DNA of 64,000 bases from CAVRCA01 sp963719345. Its GTDB lineage: Bacteria; Pseudomonadota; Alphaproteobacteria; Acetobacterales; Acetobacteraceae. Positions 47,149-56,849 of the stretch are shown one piece after another. The notes below the pieces were generated by a model that saw only the letters and a program-made list of their open reading frames with translations, had not been told where the DNA came from and searched no databases. The stretch's first letter is position 1. The number at the start of each line of letters is the position of its first letter. The DNA is taken from positions 434,001 through 498,000 of the forward strand of contig CAVRCA010000001.1 in the NCBI GenBank assembly GCA_963719345.1. Direction: 5' to 3'. A program made the position numbers and the translations under genes.

Positions 47149-48037
47149 GACGGTTCTCCAGGTGCAATGGCCGGACGCTCCCAGTATCGGGCGCGACGCC
47201 GAGCAGGAAAAGCCCGGCGGCGTCCGCGGTTGCCACGCAACGGTCGCGATCGGCGATCAGCGTGCCCCCGGCCTCGACGGCGATGCCACGCAAGCCGGCG
47301 GCCTGCGCCCGAACCACCGTCTCGATCCCGATCGTCGGCAGGTCGGCGCGGCGGTCCTGGCCGGGCTTGACCAGCTTGACCAGCACGCCGCCGGGCCCGG
47401 ATCGGGCCAGCTCTGCGCAGCGGTCCAGCATGGCGTCGGTACCCTCGATCGCTTCGACCGCGAGCACCATGCCCTGCTGGACCACGACGCCCTGCCCGAC
47501 ATCCACCGTACCCAGGGCACGTGCGACCGCCACGCCGCGCTCTACATCGGCCATCGCCTGCCTATCCGGCGCTGATCGTGTGAGCAGGCCTGCCGGGGCG
47601 AGCGCATCGGCGAAGACCTCGTCGGCTCCGAGGACGCGAAACCCCTCCTCGGCCAGAACATGCACCACCGCTGCGAGCAGGCTGTCGTCGCCACCAAACG
47701 CCGCTCGCCCGATCCGGGCGAGAATCCGCACCCCCTCCGCATCCGGGCGAAGATCGAGAAGCGAGGGACGGCGAACTCCGCCGATCAGCACGAGGTCCGC
47801 ACAGTTCCTTGCTCGAAGCGCCGCCAAGATCTGCCCGGCCGCTCCCAGTCGCGCGACCACGTGCGGATAGGGCGCCACCACGGCCGGATCGGCAAACCCC
47901 TCCAGCGCGACGATGAACACCGGTCGGCCGGCCGCACATGCCGCGCACGCCACCTGCCCCGGCAGGCATCCAGCGCCCGCGATGATCCCTAGACCCCGAA
48001 TCGCTGACCGCCTGGAAGAACCCCCGGCTTGAACCAA
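47093..48037 (-). CDS. lpxI: UDP-2,3-diacylglucosamine pyrophosphatase LpxI
   Basis: Lipid A pathway hydrolase giving lipid X (2,3-diacylglucosamine-1-P); alphaproteobacterial replacement for LpxH. Blocks: GLGIIAGAGCLPGQVA, VIGGVRRPSLLDL-type loop (LIGGVRRPSLLDLRPD), GDDSLLAAVVHVLAEEGFRVLGADE, GQGVVVQQGMVLAVEAIEGTDAML and ADLPTIGIETVVRA. The frame ends at 47093 inside gloA, 56 bases into it, which is unnatural. A one-base correction near 47170 would stop it at the TGA of ATGA on the gloA start. The 3' end is therefore doubtful, as is the TTG start at 48037. Confidence 0.85.
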   Translation of the reverse strand: MVQAGGSSRRSAIRGLGIIAGAGCLPGQVACAACAAGRPVFIVALEGFADPAVVAPYPHVVARLGAAGQILAALRARNCADLVLIGGVRRPSLLDLRPDAEGVRILARIGRAAFGGDDSLLAAVVHVLAEEGFRVLGADEVFADALAPAGLLTRSAPDRQAMADVERGVAVARALGTVDVGQGVVVQQGMVLAVEAIEGTDAMLDRCAELARSGPGGVLVKLVKPGQDRRADLPTIGIETVVRAQAAGLRGIAVEAGGTLIADRDRCVATADAAGLFLLGVAPDTGSVRPLHLENRHEQLPAHHDPRRRSRPKP

Positions 48038-48225
48038 GGTATCATCTGCAACGAGGGTTACTCACGCATCGCGTGCATACCCCGGGATAACTCCCGTGAA
48101 TTGTCAATGATTTCGCATCCCGGCGTATGTTTCTGGTTGCAAAACGCCACTCCGTTGGGCTTAGTGCCCGCTGTTGTAGCCCCCTTTTTGAGACCCTTCG
48201 ACATATCAGACCCAGGGAAGTTTGA

Positions 48226-48435
48226 ATGGAAAACGATGACACGGTTTCGAGTGACACCGCGGCGACCGGCATCCTGCAATGCCTTCGGATGCTTGCTGAA
48301 GAGGCCGCGACGCTTCACCTGACCCGCACGCTCGCGGCCATCCGGGGCGCTATCGAGACCTGTGCATCGGAGCGGGCAGACCCAAGGCTGGACATGGAGG
48401 AATACATGTCGAGCACGGTCCGGGTCCTGCACTAG
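48226..48435 (+). CDS. Small protein, 69 residues, unknown
   Basis: MENDDTVSSDTAATGILQCL start; helical middle (LRMLAEEAATLHLTRTLAAI); acidic end with DMEEYMSS. No signal or membrane segment, no family recognised. Support: ATG 48226 follows CAGGGAAG at a good distance, and the 188 bases upstream are poorer in GC than the surroundings, with TTGTCA near 48105 and TATGTT 13 bases after it as weak promoter-like words. It sits on the opposite strand between lpxI and lpxA, and so splits the lipid A run. Confidence 0.5.
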   Translation: MENDDTVSSDTAATGILQCLRMLAEEAATLHLTRTLAAIRGAIETCASERADPRLDMEEYMSSTVRVLH

Positions 48436-48489
48436 CGACACGCCAGCGGCGGCATCACGCCCTCAAAGCGGCAACGCCGCAGCGCTCCT

Positions 48490-49317
48490 TTATTCCGCGG
48501 GACCTGCGTCGCTCGGCGCCATCTGCGCCCGGATCAGCCCGCGATGGCTCGGCGCGTCGATGAACGCAAGGATCTCTCCCACCAGCTCGTCCTCGCCAAA
48601 GCGGGCGCGGGTCTGGGCGAGCCGATTGGCGAATATCCCGTCAGGACCGAACATGACCCTGAAGGCGGACCGCAGGCGCAAGATCTGCGCCTTCTCGAAA
48701 CCGCGCCGCTTCAGTCCGACCACGTTCAGACCCGCCAACCGCGCCCGGTTGCCGAGCACGCTGCCGAACGGGATCACGTCGCCCTCAACCCCGGAGGCGC
48801 CGCCGACCATGGCGCCGCGGCCGACGCGGACATATTGGTGCAGGGCGGAGGCGCCGCCGATCACCGCACTGTCGGCGATGCGGACATGACCGCCCATCAC
48901 GACGTTATTGGCGATGATCACCTGGTTGCCGACCGTGCAGTCGTGCGCGACGTGTACCACCGCCATCAGCATGCAATCCGCGCCGACCTTGGTCACGCCG
49001 GCGCCCGTGACGGTCCCTCGATGGATCGTGCAGTGCTCTCGGATCTGGGTGCGGGGGCCGATCTCGCAGCGGGTCGGCTCACCCTGGTATTTGAGATCCT
49101 GCGGCGCCAGGCCGACGGTGCAGAACGGATACAGCACGGCGCCGGCGCCGATCCGGGTGCAGCCATCGATCACGACGTGCGAGATCAGACGGACACCGTC
49201 CTCCAGGACGGCGTCTGGACCGACCGTGCAGAACGGGCCGATCTGCACGCCCCGACCAATCCTCGCTCCCTCCGCGATCAGTGCGGTCGGATGGATGGAG
49301 CCACTATTGGCGTGCAT
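48490..49317 (-). CDS. lpxA: UDP-N-acetylglucosamine acyltransferase
   Basis: First step of lipid A synthesis: moves a 3-hydroxyacyl chain from ACP to UDP-GlcNAc. Left-handed beta-helix of hexapeptide repeats, about 275 residues. Catalytic His in VVHVAHDCTVGNQVI; FCTVGLAPQDLKYQGEPTRCEIG and GLNVVGLKRRGFEKAQILRLRSAFR are strong family blocks. ATG 49317 (MHANSGSIHPTALIAEGA) fits the family start; TTG 49350 is an in-frame alternative. Follows fabZ in the usual lpxD-fabZ-lpxA order. Confidence 0.95.
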   Translation of the reverse strand: MHANSGSIHPTALIAEGARIGRGVQIGPFCTVGPDAVLEDGVRLISHVVIDGCTRIGAGAVLYPFCTVGLAPQDLKYQGEPTRCEIGPRTQIREHCTIHRGTVTGAGVTKVGADCMLMAVVHVAHDCTVGNQVIIANNVVMGGHVRIADSAVIGGASALHQYVRVGRGAMVGGASGVEGDVIPFGSVLGNRARLAGLNVVGLKRRGFEKAQILRLRSAFRVMFGPDGIFANRLAQTRARFGEDELVGEILAFIDAPSHRGLIRAQMAPSDAGPAE

Positions 49318-49463
49318 CCGAATCAGTTCGGGCAGCCCGTCCATCGGCAAAGGTGTCGCTCCAACGTTTGGCTCACACCCAAGCTAAGCCGCGATCCGGG
49401 ACGCACCAACTCAATCATTGTTGCCGACTATTTCGACGAACGCCCACTAACTCTATGTTTGAC

Positions 49464-49961
49464 TTAGGCTTCTGTCCTGCGATCCATAATCATCGCAGCA
49501 TAGGTTGCTTCGGCCACCGAGGTCCCGTCGACCCGCGCGACGGCATGGAATTTCCACACGTTGCCGCGGTTGCGCTCCTTGCTGACATGGATCCGCAGCT
49601 GGTCGCCCGGCACGACCGGCCGGCGGAACTTGGCCCCCTCTATCGACATGAAGTAGACGACCTTGCCGGCGGCGTCCGGGCCCAGCGTCTCGACCACCAG
49701 GACGGCCGCGGTCTGTGCCATGCTCTCGATGATCAGGACGCCGGGCATCACCGGATGATTGGGGAAATGGCCCTGGAAGTACGACTCGTTCACCGAGACG
49801 TTCTTCACGCCGATGGCGGACCGGTCCTTCACCACCTCCACCACCCGATCGATCAGCAGGAAGGGATAGCGATGCGGGATCGCGTGCATGATGCGCGCGA
49901 TGTCGAGCGCGTCCGCCGCGTCGCTCGACCGGGTGGTTTGCTGGGTTTCCGTGGCATCCAT
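49464..49961 (-). CDS. fabZ: 3-hydroxyacyl-ACP dehydratase FabZ
   Basis: Hot-dog-fold dehydratase of fatty acid elongation. 165 residues. Catalytic pair His65 (QGHFPNHPVMPGVLIIES) and Glu79. HRYPFLLIDRVVEV and EGAKFRRPVVPGDQLRI are conserved. ATG 49961 chosen; the open frame upstream belongs to lpxD in another frame. Six bases after the lpxD stop. Confidence 0.96.
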   Translation of the reverse strand: MDATETQQTTRSSDAADALDIARIMHAIPHRYPFLLIDRVVEVVKDRSAIGVKNVSVNESYFQGHFPNHPVMPGVLIIESMAQTAAVLVVETLGPDAAGKVVYFMSIEGAKFRRPVVPGDQLRIHVSKERNRGNVWKFHAVARVDGTSVAEATYAAMIMDRRTEA

Positions 49962-49966
49962 GCCGT

Positions 49967-51145
49967 TCAGTCCGTGTCCGTCTGCCTTGCCCCAGTCTGC
50001 TTTTGCCTGAGCCTGCTCCGCCCCAGTCTGGCCGGCATCGCCGTGGCGGGCATCGCCCTGGCCCGCACCGCCTCCCCGGTCTCCTCCTGCCCGGCATCGC
50101 GCGGCTTCGGGGTTCCGATTGCCCGCTCCCGCGCCATCCGGCGCAGCCACGCGACCTGCCGGAAGAACGTTTTGACCGGCTGCGACGGGCTGCCCACCAC
50201 GTCGAGACCGGCGGTAACGTCCGCCATGACGCCCGCCTGCGCGCCGATCCGCGCCTGCCGTCCGATCCGCAGATGGCCAGTCAGGCCCGCCTGCGCCGCA
50301 ACGACCACAAAATCTTCGAGTTCTGTCGAGCCGGCGATGCCGGCTTGCGCCACGATGACGCAGCACCGGCCCAGGCGGACGTTGTGCCCGATCTGTACCA
50401 GGTTGTCGAGCCGGGAGCCGGCGCCGATCACCGTGTCCAGCGCGGCCCCGCGATCGACCGTGCTGTTGGCGCCGATCTCGACGTCGTCCTCAAGCAGCAC
50501 ACGGCCGAGCTGGGGGACAGTGATCGGGCCGGCCTTCGTGATGGCGAACCCGAACCCGTCCTGGCCGATCCGCACGCCCGGAAACAGCGTCACCCGCGCG
50601 CCGAGCAGCGCATGCGAGATGCTGGCCCCCACCCCGATGCGGCAATCCGGCCCGATGACGACGCCGTCGCCGATCACGGCCAGCGGCGCGATTGGCAGCG
50701 CGCACCGACCTCAACCCCCGCGCCGACCACCGCGAGCGGGCCGATCTCAGACGTCGGGTCGATCGTCGCCGAGGGGTCGATCACGGCCGAGGCATGGACG
50801 CCGGGGCAGACCGGCGTTGCCGGATAGAACAGGGCGGCTGCTTTGGCCCAGCCGACATACGGCTCGGGCGTGATGATGGCGACGGTGCCGGCGGGCACCT
50901 GGTCCGCGAGGTCCGGTTCGATGATCACCGCCCCCGCCCGGGTGGCGGCGAGCGCCGGCAGGTAGCGCCTGTTGTCGAAGAAGCTCACCTCCTCGGGACC
51001 GGCGGCGCCGAGTGGTGCCACCCCCGAGAAATGCAGCGGCTCCGGCGGGGCAGAACCCGCCGCCGCGGCGGCAATCGCGGCCAAGCGTATGCGGGCCGCT
51101 TCGCGCGTAGAACCTGGGGTCGCCGGTGAGGCCCGTCCTGTCCAC
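49967..51145 (-). CDS. lpxD: UDP-3-O-acylglucosamine N-acyltransferase LpxD (two indels)
   Basis: Adds the second 3-hydroxyacyl chain in lipid A synthesis. About 390 residues after correction. Uridine-binding N-domain GPEEVSFFDNRRYLPALAAT, then hexapeptide helix with GVRIGQDGFGFAI and the catalytic-His-region LDNLVQIGHNVRLGRCC. Breaks: an extra G near 51085 (after GPHTL) and a missing base near 50695 (after EVGARCQ). The C-terminal extension of about 60 residues (IGTPKPRDAGQEETGEA) is unusually long and Ala-rich. GTG 51145 starts two bases after the skp stop. Confidence 0.9.
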
Positions 51146-51147
51146 GC

Positions 51148-52108
51148 CTAGGGCCGCTTCGGCTGCCCCTGCGTCGCCGAGGGCGCCCGGTTGGCAGGAG
51201 GCTGAGCCGGAACCGGCGTCGGAGCCGGTGTCGCGGCTGCGGCTGCGGCACTGGCAGGAGAGCCCTGGGCAGCGGCGGCCGGCGCTGGCTGCGCCTGTGC
51301 CGCCGGCACCGCGCCCGGCATCTGCGCCACCGCGACCCCGTCCGGGGGGATCACCACCGAGGGCAACACCGCGTTGAGCGACTTGACCACGTCGTCGGTG
51401 ATGTCAAACGAGCTGGTGTTCAGCACCACCTCTTCGCGGTGCAGCACCATGTTCATGCCGCGGCTGTCGGCCACCTGCACGACAACGCCCTGCAAGGTCC
51501 GCTCGATCTGGGCGCGAGCGTACTGCGCCGCCTCCTGGATGATGCGGTTGCGGTCACGGAATACCCGCTGTGCGTTGGTCACCCGTTCCTGGAGCTCGCG
51601 CTCGCGGACGCGGATCTGGTCGGCGCTGAGGCCGCTGCGCTGGGACGCAAGCTGCTGCTGCACGTCCCGCCACGCCGCCTGCTCCTTCTGCGCATCGTCA
51701 TGCAGCTTGGTCATCCGCTCGTTGAGAGCCTTGTCGACCTGCTGCGCGGCCGTCGAGACCACGGCTGATGTCCGCCAACCCGAGGACGCCGATCACCGCC
51801 GCGGGCGGCGGCGTTCCCTTGGGCAGCGGCGGCACGGTCGGGCTGGGCGGCAGCTGCACTTGGATTTGCGCCGGCGCCTGCTCGGGTTCGTCCGGGGCGG
51901 CCGGCACGCCGGTCGGAACCGGCGCCGCGGGAACCCGCACTCCGGGCGAGCGACCCTGCCCGGCGCGGCTAGGCTGGCCCGGCTGGGCGGCGCGCGGCTG
52001 GTTCGGCAGGAACCAATCCTGGCCTTGCTGCTGCGCCGACGCTCCCGGCGAAACAAGGGCAGCGCCGGCTAGCATGACCGACGCCGTGAGCAGACGGATG
52101 TTTTGCAA
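51148..52108 (-). CDS. skp: Periplasmic chaperone Skp/OmpH-like (one indel)
   Basis: Holds unfolded outer-membrane proteins for BamA. Signal peptide in the first ~25 residues (MLAGAALVSPGASAQ), a long Pro-rich linker, then the OmpH coiled region: STAAQQVDKALNERMTKLHD, QIRVRERELQERVTNAQRVF and LQGVVVQVADSRGMNMVLHREEV. The frame breaks near 51762, where one base is missing between LADISR and VVSTAA. The Pro/Ala-rich tail (~50 residues) after VVIPPDG is unusual. TTG 52108 follows the bamA stop directly. Confidence 0.87.
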
Positions 52109-54583
52109 CTAGAACCTCGTGCCGAAACCGAACCGGAAGATCTGGGTCTGATCGTATTTGTATTTGACGACGATGGGGGTCAGGTCGATGTTGATCAATC
52201 CGAACGGGGTGCGCCACGACACGCCGACACCCACGCCCACCCGGGGTGCGGCATTGTCGTAGATGCCCGGGCATACGTTGGTCACCACGCCGGCCAAGTT
52301 GCGAGCCCCAGTACAGTTGTTGCTCTCGAAGCTTGCCTCGGACAACCCGCCCACATCGACGAAGGTGCGTCCTGACAGGCCGATATCGGCCGAAATCGGC
52401 AGCGGGAACCGCAGTTCGGTCGATTGCGTCCAGATGAAGCGGCCGCCCAAGCTGTCGCCGGTTATCTCGGCGTGCGGACCGGCGCCGCCTGCCTGGAACC
52501 CGCGCAGGTTGTCGCCGCCGAGGAAGAAGCGGTCGATGATCTGCTCCTGCTTGCCGGTGTTGAACAGGTATCCTGCTCCCCCGGAGATCGCGAAACCCCA
52601 GTCGCTGTTGCCCGTGTAGCGGTCCAGCGGGATGAAATACGTGCCGTCGAGCTTGGTCCGCACGAACTGGGCGTCGCCGCCGAGCCCGGCGAAGTCGGTC
52701 CCGAGGCGGGCCACATAACCGTTATGGGGATCGACCGCGCTGTCGCGGTAGTCGAGCGTCAGAGTCTGGCCAAGCTGCGACAGCAGGGTCCAACCGGCCT
52801 GGTTCTGGATGTAGAAGCTCGCGGTGGTCGCGATGTCGTAGACGTCCCGATCGACCAGCGAGTACGCCCAGGACTGGCGCAGGTGATCGCTGAATGCGTA
52901 GCCAAGCCGCAGCACGGCGCCGTACCGTTTCTCCTGATACTGCGAAATGTCGGTCAGATTGGTTTGCAGTGCGAACAGGTCGAAGCCGGCGACCAGGTTG
53001 CGGTCGAGGAAATAGGGATCGGTCACCGACAGGTCGATCGAGCTGCGCCGCTGCGCCAGCACACCATTCAGCGAGGCGTCGATGCCGGTGCCGAGCAGGT
53101 TGCGCTCGCGCAACCCGGCATTCACCAGGAACCCCGCATCCGTCGAGTAACCGCCGCCGAGCGTCAGCTCGCCGGTGGCCTTTTCGTCGACCGTGGTGTT
53201 GATGATCACCCGATCCGGCGTGGAACCCGGGGCGCTGGTTACCCGCACGCTGTTGAAGAAGCCGAGATCCTCAAGGCGCTGGCGCGAGCGACGGATCGAT
53301 GCCGCGTTGAAGGCGTCGCCCTCGGCCGAGCGGAACTCCCGACGGATCACCTTGTCCTGGGTGCGGGTATTGCCCTGGATCTCGATGCGCTCGACATAGA
53401 GACGTGGTCCCTCGCCCACGTCGAACGTCAACTCGACGGTGTGCGCCTCGCGGTCGCGCGCAATCCTCGGCTTGACCTCGACGAAGGAGTAGCCGCGGGA
53501 CTGCACGTCGTCGATGATGGCTTGGACCGAGCGCTCGACCGCATCTCCGTCGTACCAGTCGCCCGCCTCGATCGAAATGTCGCGCAGCACGGAGTTGCCG
53601 TCGAGATTGCGCAGCGTCGAATTCACCGAAACCTTGCTGACGCGGTAACGCTCGCCCTCATTGATCGTGAAGGTGAGGAAGAACCCGTCCCGTGTCGGCG
53701 ACAGTTCGGCGGTGGCGTTGGTGATATCGACGTCCGCGTAGCCGTTCTTGAGGTAGAACCGGCGCAACTCCTCCTTGTCGAAGTTGAGGCGCTGCTGGTC
53801 GTAATTGTCGGAGGTTGAAAGGAAGCGCCACCAGACTGCCTGGCGGCTGCTGATGACCTCTTTCAGCCGGTCTTCACTGAACGCGTGATTGCCGACGAAG
53901 GTGATGCGGCTGATCAGCGTCGACTCGCCTTCGGTGATGTTGAACACGACATCCACGCGGTTCTGATCGAGGCGGACGATTTGCGGCTCGACGCGAGCAT
54001 TGTAGCGGCCGCGGGCGGCGTAGAGGTTCAGGATGCGCTGCCGGTCCGCTTGCGCCATCGCCGGGGTGAACACCGCCCGCGGCCGGAGCTGCAGCTCGGT
54101 ACGCAACTGCTCGTCGGTGAGCTTGTGGTTTCCCTCGAAGCTGATCCGGTTGACGATCGGGTTCTCCACCACCTTGACGACGAGCGTATCGCCTTGCCGG
54201 GTCAGGTTCACGTCCTGGAACAGGCCCGTGGCATACAGCGTCTTGAGACTGCGGTCGATCCGGTCGGGATCGAACGGATCGCCGGGTGCCACCAGCATGT
54301 ACGAGCGGATCGTCCCATCCTCGATGCGCTGATTGCCTTCTATCTTGATCGACTGAATGGAGTCTCCGGTCGGGCGGGACGCGACGGGCCGCGCCGATGC
54401 CGGACGTCTGGATGACGGCCGGGCACGCCCGGCTTGAGCGCCGCCAGTCTGCGTACCACCAGTCTGCGCACCACCGGCCCGGGCGCCACCAGTCTGAGTA
54501 CCATTGGTCTGGGCTGATGCGGGCTCCGATACGACGAGAGACAGGCAGGTCGCGGCAAGCAAGGCGGCGCGGATGCGAGTCAA
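52109..54583 (-). CDS. bamA: Outer membrane protein assembly factor BamA
   Basis: Core of the BAM complex that inserts beta-barrel proteins. 824 residues. Signal peptide 1-24, a Gly/Thr/Gln-rich repeat linker (~25-70), five POTRA domains from IQSIKIEGNQRIEDGTIRSY onward, then a 16-strand barrel ending TQIFRFGFGTRF with terminal Phe. The loop-6 motif is LRGF (NLRGFQAGG), a variant of VRGF. No break in 2.5 kb. Divergent from the sulfotransferase gene; skp, lpxD and fabZ follow. Confidence 0.96.
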   Translation of the reverse strand: MTRIRAALLAATCLSLVVSEPASAQTNGTQTGGARAGGAQTGGTQTGGAQAGRARPSSRRPASARPVASRPTGDSIQSIKIEGNQRIEDGTIRSYMLVAPGDPFDPDRIDRSLKTLYATGLFQDVNLTRQGDTLVVKVVENPIVNRISFEGNHKLTDEQLRTELQLRPRAVFTPAMAQADRQRILNLYAARGRYNARVEPQIVRLDQNRVDVVFNITEGESTLISRITFVGNHAFSEDRLKEVISSRQAVWWRFLSTSDNYDQQRLNFDKEELRRFYLKNGYADVDITNATAELSPTRDGFFLTFTINEGERYRVSKVSVNSTLRNLDGNSVLRDISIEAGDWYDGDAVERSVQAIIDDVQSRGYSFVEVKPRIARDREAHTVELTFDVGEGPRLYVERIEIQGNTRTQDKVIRREFRSAEGDAFNAASIRRSRQRLEDLGFFNSVRVTSAPGSTPDRVIINTTVDEKATGELTLGGGYSTDAGFLVNAGLRERNLLGTGIDASLNGVLAQRRSSIDLSVTDPYFLDRNLVAGFDLFALQTNLTDISQYQEKRYGAVLRLGYAFSDHLRQSWAYSLVDRDVYDIATTASFYIQNQAGWTLLSQLGQTLTLDYRDSAVDPHNGYVARLGTDFAGLGGDAQFVRTKLDGTYFIPLDRYTGNSDWGFAISGGAGYLFNTGKQEQIIDRFFLGGDNLRGFQAGGAGPHAEITGDSLGGRFIWTQSTELRFPLPISADIGLSGRTFVDVGGLSEASFESNNCTGARNLAGVVTNVCPGIYDNAAPRVGVGVGVSWRTPFGLINIDLTPIVVKYKYDQTQIFRFGFGTRF

Positions 54584-54829
54584 AAACTTCGTCTCCCCAT
54601 TCGTTCCTCACCCGGCCCAGCAGGGACCAGGGAGCCCTCCGCGACTCGCGGCGGAGAATAGCCATGGCCGCTATTGGACGCCACCCGACCCGGGATGCAC
54701 CGAGCCAAGGGCCAACACCAGCCGTCCGCGCATACTCTCACGACGGCGGCAAGCCAAGCCCGCCGGTCTCGAAGGCGGCGTTCGGCAAGGCTTGCCCGAC
54801 GGCGCGGTGTCGCGCAGCATGGTGGATGA

Positions 54830-55660
54830 ATGGGAAAGCTGCTCTGGCTAGCCTCGTACCCGAAATCGGGCAGCACGTGGCTGCGCGCCTTCCTGCACAA
54901 CTATCTTCGAGTGCCGGCCGCGCCGTATTCGATCAACCGCCTGACGGATCTCTCCGCCGGCGAAAGCGGGGCGTTCCGCTACCGCCGCCACGACCCCCGG
55001 CCCGCGTCACATTACAGCATCGCCGATGTGCAGCGGCTGCGGCCGCTGGTTCATCACGACCTGACCCGCGCACATCCCAACCTGGTGTTCGTGAAGACGC
55101 ACAACGCGTCACTGGTCGTCGAAGGCGTCCCTCTGATCACGCCGGAAGTGACGGCGGGCGCGATCTATCTCGTCCGCGATCCACGTGACATCGCGGTGTC
55201 CTACAGCCGTCACCTCGGCCGGACGCTTGACGAGACCATCGCATTCATGGCCGACCCGGAGGCGGCCACGGGAGGCACCGACGAGAAGGTCTACGAGCGC
55301 CTCGCGTCCTGGTCCGTCCACGTCCATTTCTGGACCCGCAATCCAAACTCGAGGCTGCTGGTGCTGCGTTACGACGACATGCTCGAACAGCCCTTCGAGA
55401 CATTCGGCCGGGTGATCCAGTTCGCCTTGGGTGAGGCTCCTGCCGCGGCGCGGCTGCAGCAGGCGATCGACTTCAGCGCGTTCGACGTTCTGGCCCAGCA
55501 GGAGCGCGAAAGCGGCTTCGTCGAACGCCCGGCGGAATCGCGAGGTCCGTTCTTCGGCTCAGGCACGCATGGCGGCTGGCGAACCGTGCTGACCCCCGAG
55601 CAGCGGCTCCGCATTCAGCACGATCATGCCGCCATGATGGGACGGTTCGGCTATTTCTGA
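54830..55660 (+). CDS. Sulfotransferase domain protein
   Basis: PAPS-dependent sulfotransferase, 276 residues. The 5'-phosphosulfate loop is ASYPKSGSTWLR (8-19); the 3'-phosphate motif is LVRDPRDIAVSYSRHLG. FVKTHNASLV matches the catalytic-region Lys-Thr-His block, and GWRTVLTPEQ is near the C-terminal GxxGxWK position. Acceptor unknown (glycan, lipid or small molecule). It is transcribed opposite to, and splits, the otherwise minus-strand rseP-bamA run. ATG 54830 overlaps no neighbour. Confidence 0.88.
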   Translation: MGKLLWLASYPKSGSTWLRAFLHNYLRVPAAPYSINRLTDLSAGESGAFRYRRHDPRPASHYSIADVQRLRPLVHHDLTRAHPNLVFVKTHNASLVVEGVPLITPEVTAGAIYLVRDPRDIAVSYSRHLGRTLDETIAFMADPEAATGGTDEKVYERLASWSVHVHFWTRNPNSRLLVLRYDDMLEQPFETFGRVIQFALGEAPAAARLQQAIDFSAFDVLAQQERESGFVERPAESRGPFFGSGTHGGWRTVLTPEQRLRIQHDHAAMMGRFGYF

Positions 55661-55695
55661 GGGGTAGAGCCGCCGGGGTAGCTGGCGTCGCCGCG

Positions 55696-56811
55696 TTACC
55701 CCATCAGGCCGGCGACCCAGCGGAACAGGCCGATGTGCGCAAGGTCGTTCCAGGTGGCAAACACGAACAGGCACACGAGGAGGGCGAAGCCGGCACGGAA
55801 CCCGTATTCCTGTGCCCGTGGCGGGATCGGCCGGCCGCGCACCGCCTCGGCGAAATAGAACAGCAGATGGCCGCCATCGAGGACCGGCACCGGGAACAGG
55901 TTGATCAAGCCGAGGTTGACCGACAGCACCGCGATGAACGAGACGAGGCTCGCGAACCCGAGTTCGGCCACTTGGCCGGACAACTGGGCGATGCGCAACG
56001 GGCCCCCCAGATCGTCGGTGCCCCGCTGTCCGCTGAGCATCTGCCACACGCCGCTGACGGTCTGCTCGGTCACGGTCCAGGTCTGTGCGACACCGCCGAC
56101 CAACGCTGCCGGGACCGAGAGCCGCTGATACGACGTGTTGCCGCCGCGGATGCCCAGCAGGCCGACCTGCCGGCCACCGCCGGCGTCGCGCTGGTCGGTG
56201 AGCACGGTCACCGTCTGCTCGTCGGCGCCGCGACGGAATTGAAGGCGCAGGTGCTCGGCAGGGTGCGCCGCGATGATCCGCTGGATGTCCTCGAAGCTCT
56301 GGATGCGCTCGCCATCGATCGTGTCGATGCGATCCCCGGCCAGCAGCCCGGCCCGGCTCGCCGCCGAGGCGGGAAGCACGTCGCCCACCACCGGAACCGC
56401 CACCGGTCGGCCGACGCTCGCGAACAAGGCGGTGAACAGCACCGCGGCGAGCAGAAAATTCGCGATAGGACCGGCCGCTACCACGAAAGCCCGCGCGAGC
56501 ACCGACTTTTCATGAAACGTGCGTCCGGCGATCCACCGCGCCCGAACCTCCGGCGCGGCGTCCTGCGGACGTTCCTGCCCGTGCAGCTTGACGTAGCCGC
56601 CGAGCGGCAGCCAGCCCAGCTTCCAGACCGTGCCGACGCGATCGGTCCAGGTCGCGATCGCACGGCCGAAGCCGATCGAGAACGCCTCGACGTGAACCCG
56701 CATCCAACGGGCGGCGAGGTAGTGGCCGAACTCGTGGACGAATACCAGCACTCCCAGCACGACCACGAAGGCCAGGACGGTGCGGACGATCTCGGGAAGT
56801 GCGTGAAACAC
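55696..56811 (-). CDS. rseP: Site-2 metalloprotease RseP
   Basis: Intramembrane zinc protease that cuts anti-sigma factors and clears signal peptides. 371 residues. Zinc motif HEFGH (26-30) in the first helix, PDZ domain around 125-205 (SRAGLLAGDRIDTIDGERIQSF), and the LDG motif in NLGLINLFPVPVLDGGHLLFY. Four hydrophobic segments. Lies 38 bases after dxr. Confidence 0.95.
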   Translation of the reverse strand: MFHALPEIVRTVLAFVVVLGVLVFVHEFGHYLAARWMRVHVEAFSIGFGRAIATWTDRVGTVWKLGWLPLGGYVKLHGQERPQDAAPEVRARWIAGRTFHEKSVLARAFVVAAGPIANFLLAAVLFTALFASVGRPVAVPVVGDVLPASAASRAGLLAGDRIDTIDGERIQSFEDIQRIIAAHPAEHLRLQFRRGADEQTVTVLTDQRDAGGGRQVGLLGIRGGNTSYQRLSVPAALVGGVAQTWTVTEQTVSGVWQMLSGQRGTDDLGGPLRIAQLSGQVAELGFASLVSFIAVLSVNLGLINLFPVPVLDGGHLLFYFAEAVRGRPIPPRAQEYGFRAGFALLVCLFVFATWNDLAHIGLFRWVAGLMG

Positions 56812-56849
56812 GATGGTCCTTTACCTGCGAAGCCCTGGTGCCGGACGGC

